A stretch of DNA of 64,000 bases from Apostichopus japonicus (lineage: Eukaryota > Echinodermata > Holothuroidea > Aspidochirotida > Stichopodidae). Of the stretch, positions 49,691 to 60,200 are shown in pieces. The stretch is from the NCBI RefSeq assembly GCF_037975245.1, contig NC_092575.1:16404810-16468809 (forward strand), read 5' to 3'. How positions within the stretch are numbered: the first letter of the stretch is position 1; each line of letters begins with the position of its first letter. A program made the translations under genes and the position numbers. The notes under the pieces are model-generated. The model had not been told where the DNA came from. It worked only from the letters and a program-made list of their open reading frames with translations, and ran no database searches.

Positions 49691-52600
49691 TAGTTGTAGG
49701 TTAGATTTTTTTCTGGTGTCAACCAACTTGCTAGCTTTGTGTAACGACTGTTATACTTTATCGACCATTCAGTCTGATCATAATGCGGTAATTTTTAAGA
49801 TGCGTGCTTCGACTTTTAAGAGAGGCGGGGGGTTTTGGAAATTAAACACTTCCCTATTGAAAGAAGCAGATTTCGTAGAAGGAATTCGTAAGTTAGTTTC
49901 TGGTGCCTTGGCAGAATGGGATTTAGATGCAACTAATCCACAGCATTTTTGGGAATATTTAAAATTCCTCATTCGTTCCTGGTCCATGAAATGTTCTAAA
50001 GAAAAGTCTCGTCTTGTGAGGGAGAGGGAAAAAACGTTACAAAAATGTATTGTTTCATTAGAAACTGAATACAATTTCAACCCCACTCCGTCCCTTAAAC
50101 TACAAATTTCAAACGCTAAGCACAGCCTTGACGACATTTACGAGGGCAAAATTGATGGTATTATTATTCGCTCTAGAGCGAGATGGGTTGAACAAGGTGA
50201 ACGGAATACTCAATACTTTCTAAATTTAGAGAAGCGAAACAGTGAGCGCAAGTCAATTAAAATTCTAGTTGATGACAATGGGACTGAGTTTACCGATCTC
50301 CACGCAATTCTAAACGTTGAGAGAATTTTTTACGAAAATTTATATGCTACTTGTAATGATGCTTGCTTGGATAATACTTTTACTGAGTCGCTTCATATTA
50401 CGGGTTTGAACGACGATTCAAGAAATAATTGTGAAGGTGCCTTAACTGAAGAGGAATGTTGGAATGCACTTAAGAGTATGGCTTCTGGTAAGGTGCCTGG
50501 CAGCGATGGTCTGCCAGCTGAATTTTATAGATTTTTTTGGCCAGAAATTAAGTCTTTCGTTGTTATGTCGCTGAACTCGGGATATCTGATAAGTAAACTT
50601 TCTTCGGAGCAAGGCAGAGCTGTTATTACTTTACTTCCTAAAGATGGTAAAGACATTAAGAAAATTAGTAATTGGAGGCCAATCTCACTTTTAAATGTAG
50701 ACTACAAAATTGCTGCTTCTTGTATTTCTGCAAGACTCAAAGAGGTCTTGCCGCATGTTATCCATCATGATCAAACCGGCTTCCTTAAAAACCGATATAT
50801 AGGAGAAAATATTCGACTGATCCTAGATGTTATACAGTATGCACAGGATAAAAATGTGCCAGGTTACATTCTCTTCGTTGACTTTGAAAAAGCTTTCGAC
50901 AGTGTTAATTGGAAGTTTTTGTACCATACACTTCAACTTTTCAATTTTGGGGATAGCATTATTCGTTGGGTTAAGACCTTTTATGCAAATTGTACGGCTT
51001 GCGTTTTGAATAACGGGGTTTCCTCTGGCTTTTTTCCTGTTAAAAGGGGGATGCGCCAAGGTTGCCCCTTAAGCCCATACCTTTTTGTGTTGTGTGCAGA
51101 AATTTTGGCTTTGAAATTACGAGCTGACCGTATGTATGTCGGTTTTCCAGTAGGCAATGTTAACATTAAAGTGTCTATGTATGCTGATGACACAACTATT
51201 TTTCTGGACAATATCGATCGTTCTTTACAGAGAGTTGTTGAGATACTAACAGAGTTTAAACAAGCTTCTGGTCTGAAGATCAACTTCGAAAAGTCTAACA
51301 TTCTTCCTATCGGCGATAATAATGAGAATGGTAATGGTCAGAGTGCTTATAATATTCCCTTTACAGATGGTCCTATTAAGGTTCTTGGTATTACACTTAC
51401 GAATAATAGAAGTGACCTCTTTCCCTTAAACTATTTGCCAAAACTTTCACGTTTGAAAAGTGTCCTAAATATGTGGTCTCCTCGTGATCTGACTCCCTAT
51501 GGTAAACTTGTTATCATAAAGAGTTTTGCTCTGTCACAACTTGTTTTCCTCTTCTCTGTTCTGCCTAACCCTCCAGAATCATTTTTAAAGGAACTAAATA
51601 GTTTACTGTTTAACTTTATTTGGAGAGGAAAGGGCGACAAAATAAAGAGGAAAATTTTAATGCAGCCACAGGAAGAAGGCGGCTTGAATATGATTAACGT
51701 GCATGATTTCATGAAAAGTATGAAAATTACTTGGATTAAAAGATATACAGATCATAATTTTGGCCATTGGAAAATCCTTTTCGACTATTTTTTGAAAAAC
51801 GTTGGTAAGGATTTTCTTTTTAGCTGTAATTTCAAGGGAAATGATATTTTTAAGAAGGTTAAACACGAGTTTCTTCGCAACTGCTGTTGTGCTTGGAGCG
51901 ATCTCACCTTTGAAACCCCGGTGGCGAATTACGGTGATCAGATTATCTGGAACAACAGTTTTATCAAGATTAATAATGAAGTAGTTTGGTACAGGAAGTG
52001 TTTTAATTCAAATGTGCTTTATGTCCGGGATTTTTATGACATGTCTGGCAGGCCTCTATCGTATACTGCTTTTATTGCTAAATTTAATTGTCCAAGCTTC
52101 CCCTTTACTAAGCTGAATGGGATTATACATTCTATCCCACGTACGTGGGTACCATCCAGATACTCATTACAGCTGCCGAAGCAACCATGTAGTCAGCAGG
52201 TTATGTTAGCGCAACTATATGGTACTACTAAGATTTGTCAATATGCTTATAATAAATTTAACAGCCGTTGTATTGAGCAACCACGTGGTTGTTTAAAATG
52301 GGACAATGATTTTAAAGGCACCACTTTAAACTGGAGTGAAATTTTTGGTTCTTGTAGCAAGATTAGAGATACTAAATTAAGAAGCTTCCAGTACAAGTTT
52401 ATCCATCGTATCATTACTACAAATAGTTTTCTTAGTAAAATTAACATTATTGACGACCCAAGTTGCAGTTTTTGTGGCGAGTCTACTGAAACTTTAGACC
52501 ACCTTTACTGGCGCTGTAGCGCAGTTGGAGATATTTGGAACAAAATATATCTTGAAATCTTTAATTCAAAAGTTGAAGTTGAGTACGAACACGTGTGTTT

Positions 52601-52814
52601 TGGTTATGATTACGAGAACAAAATGAAATGGTATAGCCTGACAATGTTTTATGCCAAATATTATATTTACCTTTGCAGAATTAACAAAAGCGTTCCAAGT
52701 TATGATATTTTCAAGCATAAGCTTTCATTTTTCTTGAGTGTTGAAATGTATATACTTATCAATAACAAAAAGCACAAAGAAATTAAACTGCTAAGAGATT
52801 CTTTGCATTATTGA
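49668..52814 (+). CDS. LINE ORF2-like polyprotein: partial endonuclease, reverse transcriptase, zinc finger
   Basis: The open frame has 1048 codons, but its first eight (MTSSIIII) come from flanking genomic DNA; retrotransposon protein starts at SCRLDFFLVSTNLL. That is the last part of an APE-type endonuclease, with the SDH motif at residues 36-38; the catalytic N-terminal part is missing. RT spans about 275-580: SGKVPGSDGLPAEFY, NWRPISLLNVDYKI, DQTGFLKNRYIGENIR, FVDFEKAFD (403-411), GMRQGCPLSP (461-470) and the catalytic YADD (505-508). Near the C terminus CSFC...H....C (C933, C936, H945, C950) is the zf-RVT knuckle. RIGENIR-like and NVDYKI wording matches the Tx1 group of L1. It cannot transpose by itself without the missing endonuclease and ORF1; RT may still be intact. 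Confidence 0.93.
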   Translation: MTSSIIIISCRLDFFLVSTNLLALCNDCYTLSTIQSDHNAVIFKMRASTFKRGGGFWKLNTSLLKEADFVEGIRKLVSGALAEWDLDATNPQHFWEYLKFLIRSWSMKCSKEKSRLVREREKTLQKCIVSLETEYNFNPTPSLKLQISNAKHSLDDIYEGKIDGIIIRSRARWVEQGERNTQYFLNLEKRNSERKSIKILVDDNGTEFTDLHAILNVERIFYENLYATCNDACLDNTFTESLHITGLNDDSRNNCEGALTEEECWNALKSMASGKVPGSDGLPAEFYRFFWPEIKSFVVMSLNSGYLISKLSSEQGRAVITLLPKDGKDIKKISNWRPISLLNVDYKIAASCISARLKEVLPHVIHHDQTGFLKNRYIGENIRLILDVIQYAQDKNVPGYILFVDFEKAFDSVNWKFLYHTLQLFNFGDSIIRWVKTFYANCTACVLNNGVSSGFFPVKRGMRQGCPLSPYLFVLCAEILALKLRADRMYVGFPVGNVNIKVSMYADDTTIFLDNIDRSLQRVVEILTEFKQASGLKINFEKSNILPIGDNNENGNGQSAYNIPFTDGPIKVLGITLTNNRSDLFPLNYLPKLSRLKSVLNMWSPRDLTPYGKLVIIKSFALSQLVFLFSVLPNPPESFLKELNSLLFNFIWRGKGDKIKRKILMQPQEEGGLNMINVHDFMKSMKITWIKRYTDHNFGHWKILFDYFLKNVGKDFLFSCNFKGNDIFKKVKHEFLRNCCCAWSDLTFETPVANYGDQIIWNNSFIKINNEVVWYRKCFNSNVLYVRDFYDMSGRPLSYTAFIAKFNCPSFPFTKLNGIIHSIPRTWVPSRYSLQLPKQPCSQQVMLAQLYGTTKICQYAYNKFNSRCIEQPRGCLKWDNDFKGTTLNWSEIFGSCSKIRDTKLRSFQYKFIHRIITTNSFLSKINIIDDPSCSFCGESTETLDHLYWRCSAVGDIWNKIYLEIFNSKVEVEYEHVCFGYDYENKMKWYSLTMFYAKYYIYLCRINKSVPSYDIFKHKLSFFLSVEMYILINNKKHKEIKLLRDSLHY

Positions 52815-52934
52815 TAAAGGAAATGTCCTTTTGGTGTCATGAAGCGAACTTTTTCTTTCTTTTCAACTTAATATGTTGTGCAGAAGAGATGGATGCAAAT
52901 AAAAATTTCAAAAAAAAAAAAGAAAAAAAAAAAG
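49691..52934 (+). mobile_element. 5'-truncated L1/Tx1-clade LINE inserted in an (ATA)n microsatellite
   Basis: The insert runs from inside the endonuclease domain through RT and C-terminal zinc finger to a short 3' UTR and an A-rich tail (about 52900-52934). Both ends abut ATA/TAA repeats of the host site. The empty version of this site exists at 57775-58053 (TCGATAATAATAATAATAAT joined to TATCGATCAGTG), which fixes the borders independently. 5' truncation and an A-rich 3' tail are the usual result of target-primed reverse transcription. The undamaged frame suggests a recent insertion. Some Tx1-clade LINEs are known to target microsatellites, so the site may not be chance. Confidence 0.9.
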
Positions 52935-53495
<561 letters not shown>

Positions 53496-54765
53496 GTATA
53501 AATAAATATAAATAATTAATACCATATATTAAAGTGCTGTTGTCATGAAATAAAACATACTCAAGAGCACTGTACAAAAGAACCAAAACCTGGAATATAA
53601 AATTACCAAACTTAAGAAAACCTAAATGGGGTCCTCACCCCATGAAAAAATGTTTCCGGTGTAAAGTGGTGCATTCTGGGGAATATTTATACTATAAATA
53701 TGGTCTTAATAAAAAATAAAAACATAAATAAAATAAAAGTAAAATAAAAACGTCTTTAATGCTATAAATAAGTCTACACGTAATGTTGTGCTAAGAACTA
53801 TTGGTATTGTGTGTGTGTGGGGGGGGGGCGGGGGAGGGGATTGGACGCCCCTGCGTGGTTTAGCAGGACAGTCTATTTATATGGTAGTATAAGTTATGCC
53901 GCTATTTTAAGTTTATGTTTTAGTTTAGATACCATAATCGACAGTGAAAGAGAAGATATGCTTATTATATTATTATGGTATGAACTGCTTTGCAAATAAG
54001 AGCCCGAAGGTGCTTGGTCACAAAGATTTTGCGTTTTGACGAAATTGGTTATCACGCGATAAGTATAAAAGCATTCAAATGGTTGGTGTAAGCATTTCAC
54101 ATCATACAAAATTGACAACCCTTTACTTAGCCTTCAGCATTAACTCATGCGAGTGACCGTAGTTCCAAACAAGTAGATAAATCTCTCTATACATTGTCAG
54201 TTGTTACATAATAGTGTTAACGTGCAAGAGATGACGAAAGCACCATCATGCATTCAATCTCGAAGTTCTATATAATGTGTTTTTCTCAGTACTATTTATG
54301 TAGTAAATGCGTCCGATTTATGTTTTCATCTCGACCAAAACATTAAAAGAAAGAACGGGAAACCTTTCTTTTGGAGAAAAAGTACATTGTCATTCTTGTG
54401 TGATTATATACAATACAATAGTACCCAAAAAATGAACGATTTTAGAGTGAGGAACCGCCTAGTTCGTGTTTATAAATGGGATGCATAATGGTGCATTTCA
54501 GAACTAGAAGCAGGCCTAAACAATTTTGAAGAATGTTAAATATAATGAAGACGTTTCAGTATGTATATAACTGCACTTTTACTGTGTTTTTTTAACGTTT
54601 TATTTATGCATAAAATATTTATAAAATAGGCGACTACACCCAAATAATTATTACAAATCATCATAAACGACAGCATATATGCACGAAGCAGATTGACTGA
54701 CACTTATATTGCTTTAAGAGTTGTACAATTATTACTGCCCCCTCCCCCCCCCCCCACAAAGAAGT
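53496..54765. other. Intergenic, 3' of sulfotransferase gene 2
   Basis: No gene recognised. G runs near 53818-53833, AATAAAA repeats near 53710-53750. Confidence 0.4.
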
Positions 54766-56159
54766 TCATTCTCCATGAAGAATTTCATACGGATTGTATC
54801 CGAAAAGCTCAAAATCCAGAGAATAATATTGAATTAAAGATTTCAGATGAAGTATCGGAACTTCGCCAAATTCTCGACGAATCACTGATAACGCGTTCGA
54901 TGCATGCACCTCTGGAAATGTAGCTACTGGTGACATCCCTGACCACTTTAACACGAAAGGCGCCTCCACTGCAAGATTTTCATATTTCCCAATAAAATCA
55001 AATTCCATTTCACAAACGTGAGAGACGATATGTTGTGGAAGCCAGTGATCGGATGTCTCGGTCAGTTGAATTTCATCACCTCTGTCATGAATGTAACGGA
55101 TAAATTCAGTCAATGTGATATTCATTTGAGGAAGTGACGATCTAGGAAGAACTTCAAGCTTCTTGAATAGTTCTGGCGGACGATACCTTTTGATGATTGG
55201 GAATCCGTAAACGATCTCCCACGACTTCTGAAGATTTCCTCGGCTTCTGAACTTACTCAAGAATGCTGATAATAGTCTTGTGAATGGATTTCGCACAAAC
55301 AGTACCTTCTTGTATTGGTCAAGCCGTTTTACTCTTTCTGTGTCATTGTATTGACTTAAAACACTATAGTTGACTCTGTTTTCACGATGGCTGTCTCTGC
55401 TTTTTCGAAAGACGCTCTTCCATGTCGAACAACTCACTTTCGGAATATAAGCAAATAGGATGCCATTGGTATCATCAACGAGCATGCGCTCTGTGTATGT
55501 TTTTGGTGGATTCGAGAGTCGAGTGATGTTTAATCTGTTGCAAACGCTCTGAATCTGGTTTAACCTGTATTTCTGTTCCCTCCAAATTTCCTGGTCGTCT
55601 GCTGCGATATTAGCTGCTTCTGTTCTCGAGACCTGCTTTGTATGACTAGAGGTCACTGAAGATTTAACACAAAAAAATGTCGTGAAAAGACACGAAATTA
55701 AATAAAAATTGGAATATATTGCAAAGAAATCAAATGAACTCTTCGAATTGTTTAAGTTTTAATATTATGAAATAACTTAACGGGAAAATAGAATATCCAC
55801 TCGTAAAAGTCGATTCACATGAAGCATGCTCAGTTTTCTTCTTTAGGGAAGGATGGAGGGGTGAAGGGGGAGGGGAGGGGCAGGATGTAGGTAGTAATGA
55901 AGTTTTGAAATTATTATCGATGTCAAGTTTTATGAAACCTATATATATCTATATACTTTTGGCATGATAAAAATATTTTAAAGAGAAACCTCTGGTATTA
56001 AGGAAAGAACGAAGTTCGACCCCTTTACATTATAAAATGCTCACCTTTAGATCTAAATCTCGTTGTTATACTGGTTAAGGTAATTCCTCGAAAAACAACT
56101 AATTCCATCGTGAAGCTCGTAAACACAAAAATAACGAATATGACTTTAAGCTTATGCAT
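54766..56159 (-). CDS. Carbohydrate sulfotransferase (HNK-1ST/CHST8-14 type), gene 2, 334 aa
   Basis: Exon 1 is 56159-56045 (38 codons, MHKLKVIFVIFVFTSFTMEL..., membrane anchor about residues 5-22). Exon 2 is 55655-54766. The AAAG|GTGAGC donor and AAATCTTCAG acceptor give a phase-1 join at residue 39, the same position and phase as in genes 1 and 3. PAPS motifs: PKVSCSTWK (110-118), where the second position differs from the usual PKVG/AC, and LFVRNPFTRLLSAF (157-170). The C-terminal block DHWLPQHIVSHVCEMEFDFI and GKYENLAVEAPFVL is nearly identical to genes 1 and 3, while the N-terminal stem is very different. It ends FGYNPYEILHGE, about 14 residues shorter than gene 1. Golgi type II membrane enzyme by family; acceptor unknown. 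It looks intact. It is divergent to gene 3 with 1.1 kb between the start codons. Confidence 0.92.
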
Positions 56160-57296
56160 GTTATTGAATAGTAGAGAATTTCAGATCCATGCAGTATCAC
56201 AACAGTCTCTTTCACATTGAAACGTAAAACAGAACAATTACCAATAGCAGTAATTCGGAATGCGACTTGGAAGAACAAAAGAACAAGAACAAAAGAAGAA
56301 GTGGTAAAAACAACAACTATAATGTCCTTGTTGATGAATCCTTGAAGCTTGACAAACATGTGGAATCTGCGCCTATACAGCTGCCGATACCTTCTGCATT
56401 TAGTTTTTCTTCAAAATGCAACTTTCTGGTAAGAAATATTATTGTCCTCTGTTAATAAGGGGAGTTAAATCATACGAGGAAATTTAGCTGAATCACCGTG
56501 ATGAAATCTTCACTTTGCTTTTACCAGATGTATTCAAAAAATACCACCAAATTTAAAAAGAAGAATCGTAACTTCACGATATAAAGTTCTATGTGTATAT
56601 ACGTGGTTTGACCTAATGATGCAGAACATTATGACCAGTATATTTGAGCACAGATTCCTTAAGAAATACCAACACAGAAATTGGTATGAAATGTAAAAAT
56701 GTCGAAATGGCAATTCCGTATCCAAGCCACGCAAGAGTGTGTTAGATTTAGTTTAAACCATACACATGCACCGAGCGATGGCAAGTTTTGTTTTTCCACG
56801 AACTTATATATACTTCGAAATTCCATCAACACTGTATGTGAGTTGCATCTGCCAATATTACAAGGTTGCTTTCATCGTTTCACTTATATGATATGTATAT
56901 ATTATATATATATATATATGTGAATCCTCGGAATATGTGGAATTCAATATATTGATCCGTATCGTCACCTTTTCTCCATAGTTGCAAATCGTGAACTTTC
57001 GCCAGATTTCTATATATGTGTATAACAGACTAATGTTATTGTGTTGGATGATCAATAACTGAATTTCGCGACTATTGAAAGGAAGTACCGTATAGCCTAT
57101 ACTACTCCGTATTCGGTCTCAATCACATCTTTCTGTTATTTTGTGGAGCCATTTCCTAATAATACGGCGACAAACTTGATTCATGCGAGTACCTTTTATT
57201 GTGGTTATGCTTTCCCCCTATACATCACGGAATTTTAAATGGACTAGTACAAGTGTGCTTGTCATTGCATAGGAAGTCAGTCAATTGGCAGTAACA
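56160..57296. promoter_or_regulatory. Shared 5' region between divergent sulfotransferase genes 2 and 3
   Basis: 1137 bp separates the two ATGs, which point away from each other, so both 5' UTRs and promoters should lie here. A (TA)n stretch at 56896-56919 is the only obvious repeat. No named motif was recognised; a bidirectional promoter is only inferred. Confidence 0.4.
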
Positions 57297-60200
57297 ATGA
57301 CGAGACTGAAGGCAATAATTGCTTTGTTATTTATCTCTGTTGTAGTGTTATCAACCAGTTACCACATCGTATTACGCAAATATGTGATAGAATTACCAAA
57401 GAGACAACACAAGCTGCAGGCAGGTAAGTTGGAATCCTGTTAAACAGAATAATTCTAGCCATCCTTATATGCCATCACTTGCCTTAACATGCCACAAATT
57501 GAGAGCTTCCTGGTGGCACACGAACAATTTTGTTTGAAAATAATCAGCATACAATTTCAGGATAGGAACATTAATTGATAACTTTTTCTGCTTTGCCGCT
57601 TTTGTCAAACTTTCCCTTGCCATTTATATAGAATTGATGTATGTTGATATCGGTGGTAATTAGATAGTCGGTGGTGGAGGTGAAGGGGTAAAAGGGGTGT
57701 GGGGGTGTTGGGGTCCGGGGTGGACTGATGGTTCAATTTATTCAGGTATAGGTCTCCTGGCCATGTCTAATATTAAAAAAAGGTATTCTTTTCGGGAAAA
57801 ATTGCTTCGTTAATGTGAAGCTTTTCATGGTATGAGGTCATCGATAATAATAATAATAATTATCGATCAGTGTTAAAACAAAAAGATACACACTCCTTCA
57901 ACAATTATGTGCAATGGCTTTGTTTACGTGGATCACTACCGTGAGGTAGGTGACAACATTTGCTACAAATGGAAACTATACTTTAAACTATACTTTCACA
58001 CTGCGGTGTTTATACATTCATGGACGGTAGCCTACTAAACACATTGGCCTATCCAGGACTCACTTGTAAAGAAAACTAAAGGTTGTCCTTCGGACAACCT
58101 TGCCTTCATATTTGGTCGTCCGAAGGATTTTTTTTGGTTGTCCAATTGAAAGCACTTGGATTTTTAAAAATGGCGCGCCCTGCGCGAGAGCCGTACATAA
58201 TACTTAAATCGATATCGATCTAGCCTTGTAGGTTAGTACGGTAACGTTAGGCTACGCAGGCCTAGTCTATATGGCCAGCTGAGGCTTAAGTCTTACTCTA
58301 AGTGACTAGTCTTACGGAAAACGGCAAATCTTTGCTAGAACTGTAGTTTAGAGTTATAGATACTTGTTGTGGTGTATGCCACTGTTCGTGATTAATCATG
58401 TTGTTTTGCTGGAATACTCTGGTATTGAAAAATGATTTCCGTGATCAGGCGCGGCGGAACGGAAAAATTATTGGGGGGGCTAATATGTGGAGACTATCTA
58501 AGCGGAGCGCCACCATCGGTTGGCGCGGAGCGTACAAGAAAATTTTGGGTTTTTCAAACCCCCCAGATGGCCGGAAACGGCACTTCCCGAGTGTTTTATG
58601 CTGCGAATATCTAGCCCTAAAACATGGGTCTCAAGCCTGCAATTTCTCAGATTGCACGTAAAAACATTGTAATTTGTATATTCGATGGTGTTTTAAGAGA
58701 GTAGCTATTACTCGACGTGTACTCGCAAAGACGTTTTTGAGTGTAGTAAATTACTACTTGCAATTAAATGCAATAATTACAAGGGCGTCCGAAGCTATTT
58801 TTTGAAAATTTTGAAAATATGCCTCCCAGATTGCAGGAAATGGCACTTCCCGATCTTGAAAACAAGACCCCTGCCATGCCAGAGTAGTCACATTTAGCCT
58901 ACTTGCGGTCATCATTATTGAAATTTATTGAAACATATACCTCCAATATTTTTTCCATTTTTTAGTCCTACTTTTTTTTTTTTTGCGTCGTGAATATTGG
59001 TCCGGCGTTCGCCGGACCTGCCCGCCAGGCGCGGCGGAACGGAAAAATTATTGGGGGGGCTAATGTGTGGAGACTATCTAAGCGGAGTGCCACCATCGGT
59101 TGGCGCGGAGCGTACAAGAAAATTTTGGGTTTTTTCAAACCCCCAGATGGCCGGAAACGGCACTTCCCGAGTGTTTTATGCTGCGAATACCTAGCCCTAA
59201 AATATGGGTCTCAAGCCTGCAATTTCTCAGATTGCACGTAAAAGTCTGTAAAAACATTGTAATTTGTATATTCGATGGTGTTTTAAGAGAGTAGCTATTA
59301 CTCGTAGTGTACTCGCAAAGACGTTTTTGAGTGTAGTAAGGGCAGTGGCGGAGCTAGGGGTATTGGTCGGGGGGGGGGGCAAGAATGGTCTGTAGTGGCG
59401 CTTTCGACACTATCTAAGCGGAGCGCCACCACAGGTTGGCGCGGAGCGTACAGAAATTTTTTGAGTAAAGTTACTCCCTAGATTGCAGGAAATGACCCTT
59501 TCCGGGCCTTGCTAATTTGCAGATAAACGGTGAATAAATAGGTGTCGTCGCCATTTTGTCGGAAAATTATACACCAACAGAATATGACAAATGTCAATAG
59601 GTATATGAGAGCGCAATAAAATAGTCAATAATCGCGAATAAGTTAAAAGTAGTGAAAAGCTGAAAAGGGCGCCAGCAGTCCATTTGAGTCCGTCAGGAGG
59701 GGGGGGGGTGGATCCGCCCCCTGACTGTATATATGGACGCTCCGCCACTAAGTAAGGGGATGTTGGAGAACTGGCTGAAATGAGGCAAGTCATTGGCCTA
59801 AGACGAAGTTGTGTTACGCTTACCGGTACTCACACTCACTGCTTCCACTTTTCACGGGGCGTGAAGACGCGATTGGGGTGACAATGTGGTCTATAGCCAG
59901 GGGACGGGCCGAGGGACCAGGGTCCCCCAGCAATTTCTACAATTATTACACCTATATAGTATACGTGTGCATCGGACAGATCGACAAGTATGCATTGAAA
60001 AATGGGCAGATGCACGTTTCGGAGCCTTGGTAAATATTGGGGGGGCTTATCATGCATTTGCCCCCTCGGCTTTTTCATTGGGGGGGCTGAGCCCCCCAAG
60101 CCCCCCCGGTTCCGCCGCCACTGCTGCCCGTACCGGCTCCGACGCCCCTGAATTAAATAAATGTCATAAGAAAAAACAGAAAGCATTTCTAAATGTCAAC

